A program made the translations under genes and the position numbers. Source: an uncultured Alcaligenaceae bacterium (GTDB lineage Bacteria > Pseudomonadota > Gammaproteobacteria > Burkholderiales > Burkholderiaceae_B). From it: 22,674 nt of DNA. The stretch covers positions 1-22,674 of the forward strand of contig CALKIR010000030.1 of assembly GCA_937995985.1 (NCBI GenBank), in the 5' to 3' direction. Below are positions 6,589 through 14,231 of this stretch, piece by piece; the first letter of the stretch is position 1; every line of letters starts with the position of its first letter. The notes below the pieces were generated by a model that was given only the letters and a program-made list of their open reading frames with translations, was not told the origin of the DNA and did no database searches.

Positions 6589-8634
6589 GTGTCATTTAAA
6601 ACTGTTGAGCGTCGCGTTGGCTTTGCAGATATCTTTGAGCTATTAGGCTCAATGCGGTTTGCAATTAGCCTGTTGGTTTTTATTTGTATTGCAAGCGTTA
6701 TCGGCACGGTGTTGCCGCAAAACGAGTTGCCTAGTACTTATATCAATCAGTTTGGATTATTTTGGGTGGGGGTATTTGATGTATTTTCCATCTGGAATGT
6801 CTATAACAGTTGGTGGTTTTTGACGACCATGGGGTTTTTGGTGGTGTCTACCACTTTATGCCTGATTCGTCATACCCCCAAAATGCTCCGCGAGATGACC
6901 AATTTTAGAGAGTATGTGCGTGGGAGCAGTTTGCGGGCATTTCCTAACCGTTTTGAGCTGCATAATAATCAGGCGCCTGCTGCGCTGCTTGCCCCGGTCA
7001 GCAGTTGGTTGAAAAAGCATGGGTATGCTTACAAGGTCCGTGAGGATGAGGGGGATCAGTACCTTATTGCCGCCAAGAAAGGGGGGGCAAATCGATTAGG
7101 TTATATTTTTGGGCATGCCGCTATTGTGGTGATTTGTATTGGTGGTTTGTTGGATAGCGATTTGCCCGTGCGTTTACAGGTCTGGCTAGGGGACAAGCAG
7201 CCAGTGACCGAAAATATGTTTATATCGCAGGTGCCTGAAAGTGGGCGTTTGTCCATTGCTAATCCAAGCTTTAGAGGTAATATGTTGTTGCCTGAGGGCG
7301 CGCGGACAGCCCATGCCATTATTCCCTATGGCGAGGGGGTGCTGTTGCAGCCGTTGCCTTTTTCAGTCGAGTTAGAAAAGTTTTATATTGATTATTATTC
7401 AACAGGAATGCCCAGTAGCTATAAGAGCTACGTCAAGGTTCATGATCCCGAGACTCAAGAGAGTTTTAATCAGTTAATTGAGGTCAATGAACCGTTGCGT
7501 TATCGGGGTGTGACTATTTATCAGTCAGGTTTTGATGACGGGGGCAGTGCGCTTGAGCTGCAGATGTATCCGCTGCAGGGCGGGGATTATATGCCGCGTC
7601 CGATCCGCGCACAGGTGGGCGAGCAGCAGGCTGTGGTGTTGGATTTTTTGCCTGATCATCCAACGGTTGCAATTCAGCCTACCGAGTTGCGGGTGATTAA
7701 TGTTGAGGATCTCAGCACGGGAGCGCCCCAACCAAAGGCATGGTTAGATCATGTAGCGGAGGTGACGGGCAGTGCTGCGAGTAAGAGAGACAGCGCACTG
7801 ACTAATGTAGGGCCGAGTGTGCATTATCGCTTAGTGGGCTCAGATGGGCAGTCTTTTGAGTATGTAAATTATATGGCGCCTATTGTTTTGGATGATTTTC
7901 CCGTCTTTTTGCTCGGGATGCGCCGTGATGCGAGTGAGCCTTTGCGCTATGTGCGCATTCCTGCCGATAGTCAAAGCAGCATAGATGAGTTTATGCGTTT
8001 GTATGCGGCTTTAGAGGATGAGGCATTGGTGCGTGAGGCAGCATTGCGGTTTACTCGTCGTAATGCCGCAGTGGATCAGGCCGGTATTATCCAAGAGGCC
8101 GCTTATAATGCATTATTGCGTTTTGCGGATCAAGGGTTAGGGGGGTTGTTGGATCATGTGCCCGTTGAGGAGCGCGAGCGTATTGCCTCTTTTACCATTC
8201 CAATGTTGCAGCTGACTTTGGTTGAGTTGCGTGATGTATTACGTGAGCAAAATGGTGAACCCTTGGTCGATTACAATGGGGATAATGCCGAGCGCGAGCA
8301 AGAATGGATACGGTTGAGTGTGCTCGCTGTGGCCAATTTGGCCAGTTATCCAGCGCCTGCGGTATTTGCGCTCAAAGGTTTTGATCAGGTGCAGGCCACG
8401 GTACTTCAGGTATCACGTAGTCCAGGTATGTTGATTGTGTATTTGGGCTGTGTGTTTTTGATAGTGGGCGTATTTGTGATGATTTATGTGCGAGACCGCC
8501 GTGTCTGGGTGTGGATTCGTCCTGATAGTCAAGGGACGGTGATGACTGCAGCCATGACTGCGCAGCGGAGAAATCTCGATTTCCGTCAAGAATTTGACCG
8601 TTTTCAAAAAGATTTTCAACGTTTAGCGACCTAA
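6589..8634 (+). CDS. resB: Cytochrome c biogenesis protein ResB (CcsB, System II)
   Basis: An inner-membrane partner of ResC in System II cytochrome c maturation, which exports haem and attaches it to apocytochromes. The 681 residues show the ResB layout: three N-terminal membrane segments (about 23-43, 75-93, 170-188, the last with H177), a long periplasmic part and a C-terminal membrane segment (YLGCVFLIVGVFVMIYV) followed by a basic tail. The LLGSMRFAISLLVF and IGTVLPQNE opening and the FGLFWVGVFDVF stretch are typical. The start is GTG at 6589: an in-frame stop (TAA, 6580-6582) lies just upstream, so nothing earlier is possible, and the next ATG (M22) would cut into the conserved opening. 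No clear ribosome site precedes it. The stop is 10 bases before resC. Large size is usual for betaproteobacterial ResB. Confidence 0.96.
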   Translation: MSFKTVERRVGFADIFELLGSMRFAISLLVFICIASVIGTVLPQNELPSTYINQFGLFWVGVFDVFSIWNVYNSWWFLTTMGFLVVSTTLCLIRHTPKMLREMTNFREYVRGSSLRAFPNRFELHNNQAPAALLAPVSSWLKKHGYAYKVREDEGDQYLIAAKKGGANRLGYIFGHAAIVVICIGGLLDSDLPVRLQVWLGDKQPVTENMFISQVPESGRLSIANPSFRGNMLLPEGARTAHAIIPYGEGVLLQPLPFSVELEKFYIDYYSTGMPSSYKSYVKVHDPETQESFNQLIEVNEPLRYRGVTIYQSGFDDGGSALELQMYPLQGGDYMPRPIRAQVGEQQAVVLDFLPDHPTVAIQPTELRVINVEDLSTGAPQPKAWLDHVAEVTGSAASKRDSALTNVGPSVHYRLVGSDGQSFEYVNYMAPIVLDDFPVFLLGMRRDASEPLRYVRIPADSQSSIDEFMRLYAALEDEALVREAALRFTRRNAAVDQAGIIQEAAYNALLRFADQGLGGLLDHVPVEERERIASFTIPMLQLTLVELRDVLREQNGEPLVDYNGDNAEREQEWIRLSVLAVANLASYPAPAVFALKGFDQVQATVLQVSRSPGMLIVYLGCVFLIVGVFVMIYVRDRRVWVWIRPDSQGTVMTAAMTAQRRNLDFRQEFDRFQKDFQRLAT

Positions 8635-8644
8635 AGGTAAGCAT

Positions 8645-10000
8645 ATGAGCGATGTAGCCTCTCCAACAATGCCCGAGTGGGATGATCCAATGGCCCCTAG
8701 TGGGGATCGCCGTGGGGTGCGGGGTCGCCCTGATTGGTCCGATGGGGTGTATTTTTTGGTACTGGCTGTAGCTGCTGCTTATTGTCTGTACGCTTATCAC
8801 GACCGTATGGATGTATACGAGCAGTGGATTTTGGTTGGGATGGTGCCTTTTTTAACCTGGCTGGGTTGGTTGTGGCGTCCCCTGCGTACTTTGACCATTG
8901 TGTCCTGTTTGATAGCGCTGTTTGCTATTTGGCTATATAGCCCTACCGGGGATCTCAGTGTGGGGGATATACAGCGGGCTGATGAGTTGTTTTTCTTAAA
9001 ATATTTAATTTCATCTCAGTCAGCCATTTTATGGATGTGTGCATTATTTTTGCTCGCTACCGTAGCTTATTGGGTAGGGTTGGCCAGTCCAACTGCCGCG
9101 TGGTTGGGGACGGGGTTGACTTGGGCAGCCGTGTATTTTGGCACTATTGGCTTGTTAGTGCGCTGGCGTGAGGGGCACCTATTAGGGCCTGATATTGGTC
9201 ATATTCCGGTCAGTAATTTGTACGAGGTATTCGTGATGCTGGCTCTGATGACCGCGCTGTTTTATTTGTATTACGAGCGCCGTTATGCGACCCGTGCATT
9301 AGGTGGTTTTGTGTTGCTCGTTATCAGCTCTGTTGTTGTATTTTTATTGTGGTATTCCTTTAGTCGTGGTGCCCATGAGATTCAGCCTTTGGTGCCTGCC
9401 TTAAAGAGCTGGTGGATGAAATTACACGTGCCGGCTAATTTTGTAGGCTATGGGACTTTTGCCTTGGCCGCGATGGTGGGTTTTGCTTATTTGGTCAAGG
9501 AAAATAGTGAAACCCGCTCTTGGGGCAAGCTGACTCCTTTGTTTGTATTGGGAGTAGTATTATGTGCTGAGCCCTTTATTTTTGGCTCCAAAGAGCTGTC
9601 CATGACATGGATGCTGTATTTTGGCCTGAGTATTTTGATCGTTGGCTTTATTTTGGCATTTCGTGGGCCTATTGGGCGTCATTTGCCTAGTCTTGAGATT
9701 TTAGACGATATTATGTATCGGGCGATTGCCGTGGGCTTTGCGTTCTTTACCATTGCTACGGTGTTGGGCGCTTTGTGGGCTGCAGATGCCTGGGGGGCGT
9801 ATTGGCAGTGGGATCCCAAGGAAACATGGGCGCTGATTGTCTGGCTTAATTATGCAGCTTGGTTGCATTTGCGCTTTATGAAAGGCCTAAGAGGTACGAT
9901 TAGTGCGTATTGGGCGTTGGTAGGCTTAATTGTGACTAGTTTTGCCTTTTTAGGAGTGAATATGTTCCTATCTGGTTTGCATTCTTATGGTGAGCTGTAG
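8645..10000 (+). CDS. resC: Cytochrome c biogenesis protein ResC (CcsA, haem handling WWD protein)
   Basis: A 451-residue haem-handling protein that with ResB forms the cytochrome c synthase of System II. The diagnostic tryptophan-rich WWD motif spans about residues 376-408 (GALWAADAWGAYWQWDPKETWA, continuing to WLNYAAWLH). Candidate periplasmic haem-ligand histidines are H261 (KLHVPANF) and H446 (SGLHSYGEL, near the C-terminus). About eight hydrophobic segments are visible. The hydrophilic N-terminal extension (about 33 residues, D/R/P-rich) makes it somewhat longer than many homologues. The ATG at 8645 has AAGGTAAG immediately upstream. It is coupled to resB by a 10-base gap. The gene ends only 11 bases from the convergent EAL gene, and no terminator fits between them. 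Confidence 0.97.
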   Translation: MSDVASPTMPEWDDPMAPSGDRRGVRGRPDWSDGVYFLVLAVAAAYCLYAYHDRMDVYEQWILVGMVPFLTWLGWLWRPLRTLTIVSCLIALFAIWLYSPTGDLSVGDIQRADELFFLKYLISSQSAILWMCALFLLATVAYWVGLASPTAAWLGTGLTWAAVYFGTIGLLVRWREGHLLGPDIGHIPVSNLYEVFVMLALMTALFYLYYERRYATRALGGFVLLVISSVVVFLLWYSFSRGAHEIQPLVPALKSWWMKLHVPANFVGYGTFALAAMVGFAYLVKENSETRSWGKLTPLFVLGVVLCAEPFIFGSKELSMTWMLYFGLSILIVGFILAFRGPIGRHLPSLEILDDIMYRAIAVGFAFFTIATVLGALWAADAWGAYWQWDPKETWALIVWLNYAAWLHLRFMKGLRGTISAYWALVGLIVTSFAFLGVNMFLSGLHSYGEL

Positions 10001-10011
10001 TCCCTAGACTG

Positions 10012-12507
10012 TTATTGTAAATAACGTACTGTGACAGGGTCGGGGATAAGGGTAAATATTTGTTTGTTATCCAGTATTTGTGCGGGGTTGACAGCTTTTG
10101 ATACTGCAAACCCCTGCACATAGTCTACCCCAAGCTCTTTTAAGGCCAAGAGGGTGTCAATATCTTCTACCCATTCAGCTATGCTTACCATGCCCAGGTT
10201 TTGGGCCAGTTCAACAATGGTGCGCACAATGGCGATGTTGCTCTGTGTGCGCAGCATGTCTTTAATGAGGCTGCCATCTATTTTTAAGGCGTTAGCAGGG
10301 AGTTCACGCAAATAAGAAAAAGAGGTGTAGCCTGCACCAAAATCATCAAGAGCAATTTTAATGCCCATGTTTTGGAGGGTGTGCATTAGATTGCGTGTGT
10401 ACGCCAGATCATGCAAGGCGACGCTTTCAGTAATTTCTATGCACAGCTTGGAGAGGACCATAGGGTGTTGTTCCAGCAGTTCTATGAGTTCATGAATGAA
10501 TTTTGAGTCGTTTAGGGACACAGCGCTGAGGTTTAGGTTGAGGCAGTGGATGTGTTCCAGCTCGTCATAGTGTTGTGAGAACCAGTTTAGAGTGGTATGA
10601 AATACCCATTTATCAATGGTTGTGATGCTGCCGTTTTGGGCAGCAGCATTGATTAGAGGTTCGGTGGGCAGTGCCCCATTATCATTGTTTCTAAAGCGCA
10701 GTAATACTTCAGCATGGTAGCTAGCCCCTGGTTCTTTGAGGCTAATGATAGGTTGCATTTGTAGATAAAGGCCTCGGGTATTGCCTTGATTGAGTTGCTC
10801 AAAAAACTGCAGCTGATCAAGCTGCATGTGCAGTTCAGCTGAGTTTTGTTCATAGAGGACGCTTTGCTCGTTGTTTTTTATGGCTGTTTCACAAGCACTG
10901 CGTGCCACAGCGAGGCTATCCGTATAGTTGAGGTGGTGGCTCAGTTCAACAACACCAATGTAGCAGCGGGTCAGGGGTTGACCGTAGCTGAGGCGGCTGA
11001 GCACTTCTTGTTGAAGGTGGTTGATAAATAGATTCAACCAGCGGTTTAAGCGTTCTTTAGAAAAACGCGTCATGATGAGTACAAATTCTTGGCCAGATAA
11101 TTTGCCTATATAAAAAGGGGTGCGTGCATGCTGCTCGAGGTGGCGCTGTAAGGCTTCACTAATAGGCACGCTATAGTCTTGGGGATCCGCGCTTTGGGTC
11201 TGAGGGGGGAGGATTTTTAGGCAAGCTAAAAAGTTAGGTAATAGATTTTGCTGGTTGCCGGTTGTATTTTGGAAAATGCGATTAAAGATCTCCTCGAGTC
11301 CTTGGTTGGTGTACAGCCGTTGGCTCAGTTTAGGGTTGGGCCGCAGATGAGGAGGGAGGGCATAATGTGCTTGGCTAGGGATGAGGTAGACTATGAGGTA
11401 GTCTGCTTCGGCAAAGCCAAAAAGGTAAAATGAGGCCTGAGTGCCTTGGGGCAATTCAATATTGAGTTGCTTGGGCTGTACTTCGGTAGGGGTATTGTTT
11501 TGCGTATTTTTTAAGAGTGTGGCGGAGTTAAGGGCGGTAAAGTATTGGCTCCAATGGTGGATAGGGGTAGGCAGCTGTAGGTGGTGTACCCACTGCTCAA
11601 AGAGGGCGTTGTGATAGATAATATTTCCTTCTGCATCGAGGTACAGAAGCCCAAAAGGTGATAGTTGCTGATAGTGTGCGAGTTGGTTCTGTTGATGTGT
11701 GGTTTGATGTTTTTGGTAGAGCAGGTTTTCTAAGACGGCCAAGAGTGCGCCTAGATTGGCAATGACCAGGAGTATAAAGCTGCCTATAGGGGTGATGAGC
11801 TCTGGAATAATTTGCCAATGCAGGCAGAACCAAACAGCAATACAGCAGGCTGCAGTGCTAAGCAAAATAGGGGTGGTGTAGGCATAGGGTGGGGCCGGTC
11901 TTGTTTGCTCAGTAGGTAGCCATTCTCGGGCAATCAGGCTAATACATAATGCCCCCAGATAAATAGGTAGGTAGCTATTTAACAGGATATGAAACCAAGA
12001 GGCAGGTAAGAACCATGCCGAGGGCGGCCATAATAAAGAACCAAAATATAAAAAATATTGAAGCTTTGGAAAATAATCAAAAGAAAGCAGTTTTAATCTA
12101 AAAAAAGTATAAACTGCCAGAAATAGGGTAATGCCAATGATCCACTGTTGAATGCTGCTGGCTGATGCATAGTGAAGCAGCAGCTGGGGCTGTAAGATGG
12201 GCCAGTTAGATAGGCTGGCACCAAAGTAGGTTTGACAAAAGATGAGGGCTGAGATGAGTAGGTAATTTACTTGCCGTGCGAATAGAGCAATGATGAGGAC
12301 GGCGATTGCGAGAATAAAAGCCCCTCCTTCTGCCCAGGCTTGATAGGTTGAAAGCACCGGTTGATGGTGCCATGGGCGTGTCAGAAGCTCCGTAGAGAAA
12401 AAAATAATTACTACGACTGCAAGGAGGCAGGCAGTATAGTGCATGCCTCGGTTTAGAGCAGCGATTAGGCGGGAGTGTCCCTGAGGGTAATAGTGCAAAT
12501 CAACCAT
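10012..12507 (-). CDS. Membrane-anchored PAS / degenerate GGDEF / EAL protein, probable c-di-GMP phosphodiesterase
   Basis: 831 residues from the ATG at 12507. About seven membrane segments fill residues 22-265. A PAS-like stretch follows (about 281-380, SPFGLLYLDAEGNIIYHN), then a GGDEF-like domain (about 395-555) whose signature has decayed to SGQEF (471-475), so cyclase activity is unlikely. The EAL domain (about 562-815) keeps every catalytic position I can match to the RocR pattern: E600 (in EVL), N659, E691, D721-D722, K742, E778 and Q798. It therefore looks like an active phosphodiesterase hydrolysing c-di-GMP under control of the membrane and PAS parts. One oddity is W779 in the usual AEGVE loop. 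The frame is also open from a TTG at 12552, but that has no ribosome site and lies near the probable transcription start. The protein is rich in Q, H, N, T and P, unlike its rightward neighbours. The signal sensed is unknown. Confidence 0.88.
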   Translation of the reverse strand: MVDLHYYPQGHSRLIAALNRGMHYTACLLAVVVIIFFSTELLTRPWHHQPVLSTYQAWAEGGAFILAIAVLIIALFARQVNYLLISALIFCQTYFGASLSNWPILQPQLLLHYASASSIQQWIIGITLFLAVYTFFRLKLLSFDYFPKLQYFLYFGSLLWPPSAWFLPASWFHILLNSYLPIYLGALCISLIAREWLPTEQTRPAPPYAYTTPILLSTAACCIAVWFCLHWQIIPELITPIGSFILLVIANLGALLAVLENLLYQKHQTTHQQNQLAHYQQLSPFGLLYLDAEGNIIYHNALFEQWVHHLQLPTPIHHWSQYFTALNSATLLKNTQNNTPTEVQPKQLNIELPQGTQASFYLFGFAEADYLIVYLIPSQAHYALPPHLRPNPKLSQRLYTNQGLEEIFNRIFQNTTGNQQNLLPNFLACLKILPPQTQSADPQDYSVPISEALQRHLEQHARTPFYIGKLSGQEFVLIMTRFSKERLNRWLNLFINHLQQEVLSRLSYGQPLTRCYIGVVELSHHLNYTDSLAVARSACETAIKNNEQSVLYEQNSAELHMQLDQLQFFEQLNQGNTRGLYLQMQPIISLKEPGASYHAEVLLRFRNNDNGALPTEPLINAAAQNGSITTIDKWVFHTTLNWFSQHYDELEHIHCLNLNLSAVSLNDSKFIHELIELLEQHPMVLSKLCIEITESVALHDLAYTRNLMHTLQNMGIKIALDDFGAGYTSFSYLRELPANALKIDGSLIKDMLRTQSNIAIVRTIVELAQNLGMVSIAEWVEDIDTLLALKELGVDYVQGFAVSKAVNPAQILDNKQIFTLIPDPVTVRYLQ

Positions 12508-12557
12508 CTGTTCATTGTGCTTGGTTGAATAGAGTTTAGAACAGTGGAACAACTTAA

Positions 12558-12587
12558 ATTATGTATGTTTATTCGCACTTTTATCAA
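12558..12587 (-). promoter_or_regulatory. Possible promoter of the EAL gene
   Basis: On the complementary strand TTGATA (12582-12587) and CATAAT (12558-12563) are separated by 18 bases. Transcription would start around 12550, leaving about 45 bases before the ATG at 12507; this is one reason to prefer that start over the TTG at 12552. Confidence 0.3.
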
Positions 12588-12640
12588 ATGGGAAAGTCAT
12601 TTATTGCAATTTTTGTCTATGCCAAGAGCAGGTCTGAAGG

Positions 12641-12674
12641 TGCTAAACCGCCTTTTAGTAGGCGGGGTTTAGCA
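12641..12674 (-). terminator. Stable hairpin downstream of lysA, possible terminator
   Basis: TGCTAAACCGCC (12641-12652) pairs with GGCGGGGTTTAGCA (12661-12674): twelve base pairs with a two-base GG bulge and an 8-base loop. It sits 40 bases after the lysA stop and before the EAL gene. No T-run follows on either strand, so it may be a weak or Rho-assisted terminator or an RNA 3' stabiliser. The rest of the 12508-12714 gap is AT-rich with no recognisable gene. Confidence 0.5.
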
Positions 12675-12714
12675 GCCTATTGAAAACAAAACAAAAATCA
12701 ATAATGGTAGTGCG

Positions 12715-14022
12715 TTAAGCAGATTCAGGTAAGAGTTGCTCGTGGGCAAATAGATCTTGAATGGCCTCGCGGCGGCGGATGAGGTAGCTGTGTGTGCCGT
12801 CAACCATAACTTCGGCGGCGCGGGGGCGGGTATTGTATTGGCTAGACATGGTAAATGCATACGCACCGGCCGACATGATGGCCAAGAGGTCATCTGGAGC
12901 AAGGGCAAGGGTGCGGTCTTTGGCCAGCCAGTCACCACTTTCACAAATGGGGCCAACAATGTCGTAAACATGTTCGGGGCGGGGGGTGAGGGCCTGTTCG
13001 GGGTCTGCTTCTGGCTGACGCACCATTTCTACCTCGTGCCATGCGTTGTAGAGTGTGGGGCGAATGAGATCATTCATGGCCGCATCAACAATGGCAAAGT
13101 TTTTATGGTCTGTGTGTTTGAGGTATTCAACCCGGGTGAGCAGGACGCCTGCATTGCCTACCAAAGAGCGCCCTGGCTCAAGAATAAGTTGCAAGTGGCT
13201 CAGGCCAGCCCGATCAAGGGCAGCAAATACCGGCGTTAATAGCATTTTGGGCGTTGCTGGGGTTTCATCTGTGTAACGAATGCCCAAGCCTCCACCTATG
13301 TCTAAATGATGGATGGCGATGCCCTTATCCTCAAGGTGATGAATTAGGTCAATGAGCTTTTGGAGGGCGTCGAGGTAGGGGTCTATTTCAGTAATTTGCG
13401 AGCCAATATGGCAGTCAACGCCAATTATTTTTAGATAAGGGTGGGTGAGGGCGTAGGCATAGATGTCAGGGGCCTGTTCTATGTCAATGCCAAATTTATT
13501 ATCTTTCAGGCCAGTAGAAATATAGGGATGCGTGCGGGCATCTACATCGGGATTGACCCGGAGAGAAATAGGGGCCGGGGTGTCTTTTTCTGCGGCAATG
13601 GTGGCAATGCGATTGAGCTCACCTACTGATTCGACATTAAAGCATTTGATCCCTGCATCAAGGGCAGCTTCAATCTCCCATCGGTGTTTGCCTACTCCGG
13701 AAAATACTACTTTGCTCGGGTCACCCCCTGCGGCAAGGACTCGAGCAAGCTCGCCTCCAGAAACAATATCAAAGCCCGCTCCTAAGCGTGCAAACTCTTG
13801 TAAGACGGCCAGATTAGAATTGGCTTTCATGCCGTAGCAGATCAACAGATCGCGGTCTGGGGCGGCTTGTATGTAGCTTTGATAGGCGTCGTTTATGGCT
13901 GCACGTGAGTAGACATATAGGGGAGTTCCATAACGTTGCGCTAATTTGGCCAAGGAGCAGTCCTCAGCGTACAAAATGCCATCTTTAAACTGAAAATATG
14001 GAGCAATAGTTTTTCTGTTCAT
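12715..14022 (-). CDS. lysA: Diaminopimelate decarboxylase
   Basis: Decarboxylates meso-diaminopimelate to L-lysine, the last step of lysine synthesis, in the cytoplasm with pyridoxal phosphate. The 435 residues belong to the fold-III (alanine racemase-like) decarboxylases. The PLP lysine is K66 (YGMKANSN), and other family blocks are HIGSQ (205-209), GGGLGI (243-248), EPGRSLVG (282-289), the catalytic C360-E361 in CESGDW, and GAYAFTMSSQYN (386-397). Length matches the family. The ATG at 14022 lacks a clear ribosome site and lies 9 bases after lptM, so translation is probably coupled to the upstream gene. The lptM-lysA pairing is widespread in Proteobacteria and reinforces both calls. Confidence 0.98.
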   Translation of the reverse strand: MNRKTIAPYFQFKDGILYAEDCSLAKLAQRYGTPLYVYSRAAINDAYQSYIQAAPDRDLLICYGMKANSNLAVLQEFARLGAGFDIVSGGELARVLAAGGDPSKVVFSGVGKHRWEIEAALDAGIKCFNVESVGELNRIATIAAEKDTPAPISLRVNPDVDARTHPYISTGLKDNKFGIDIEQAPDIYAYALTHPYLKIIGVDCHIGSQITEIDPYLDALQKLIDLIHHLEDKGIAIHHLDIGGGLGIRYTDETPATPKMLLTPVFAALDRAGLSHLQLILEPGRSLVGNAGVLLTRVEYLKHTDHKNFAIVDAAMNDLIRPTLYNAWHEVEMVRQPEADPEQALTPRPEHVYDIVGPICESGDWLAKDRTLALAPDDLLAIMSAGAYAFTMSSQYNTRPRAAEVMVDGTHSYLIRRREAIQDLFAHEQLLPESA

Positions 14023-14031
14023 GAGTGCGTG

Positions 14032-14211
14032 TTATGAATGATAGGGGATGGATGAAATATGGTAGGCGAGATCTTTGGGCGGTAGGGTTAGAGGGCCCTT
14101 GTAGCCACAGCCTGTGAGCAGGAGGGCGCTGCCAAGGGTCCCCCAAATGAGGGGCCGCCAAAGACGTGCCAAGATACGTTGACGGCATCGAGGATAAGAC
14201 GGATCAGTCAT
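14032..14211 (-). CDS. lptM: Small outer-membrane lipoprotein LptM (YifL/LppL)
   Basis: A 59-residue open frame on the complementary strand, found by translating the gap between mrcA and lysA. It opens MTDPSYPRCRQRILARLW, followed by a hydrophobic stretch and the lipobox LLTGC, so C35 would be the lipidated residue after signal peptidase II cleavage. The mature N-terminus CGYKGPLTLPP is the hallmark of the YifL/LppL family; E. coli LptM is a lipoprotein that helps assemble the LPS translocon LptDE. The n-region is longer than usual and the tail (HISSIPYHS) is short. The start codon at 14211 has only TTGAG nearby as a ribosome site. It lies 20 bases after mrcA and 9 before lysA, within one leftward operon. 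Confidence 0.9.
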   Translation of the reverse strand: MTDPSYPRCRQRILARLWRPLIWGTLGSALLLTGCGYKGPLTLPPKDLAYHISSIPYHS

Positions 14212-14231
14212 GGCTCAAATTGGGTTAAGAG

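Noticed and set aside
8372..8800. Leftward frame of 142 codons across the resB-resC junction
   Set aside because: It covers the conserved end of resB and the start of resC in antisense and has no domain features.
12757..13837. Rightward open frames opposite lysA, up to 160 codons
   Set aside because: lysA is intact with all active-site motifs on the other strand; the antisense frames are low-complexity and unrecognisable.
13985..14188. A 67-codon leftward frame across the lptM region
   Set aside because: It overlaps lptM in another frame. The lptM frame has a lipobox and family hallmark, while this one has neither.
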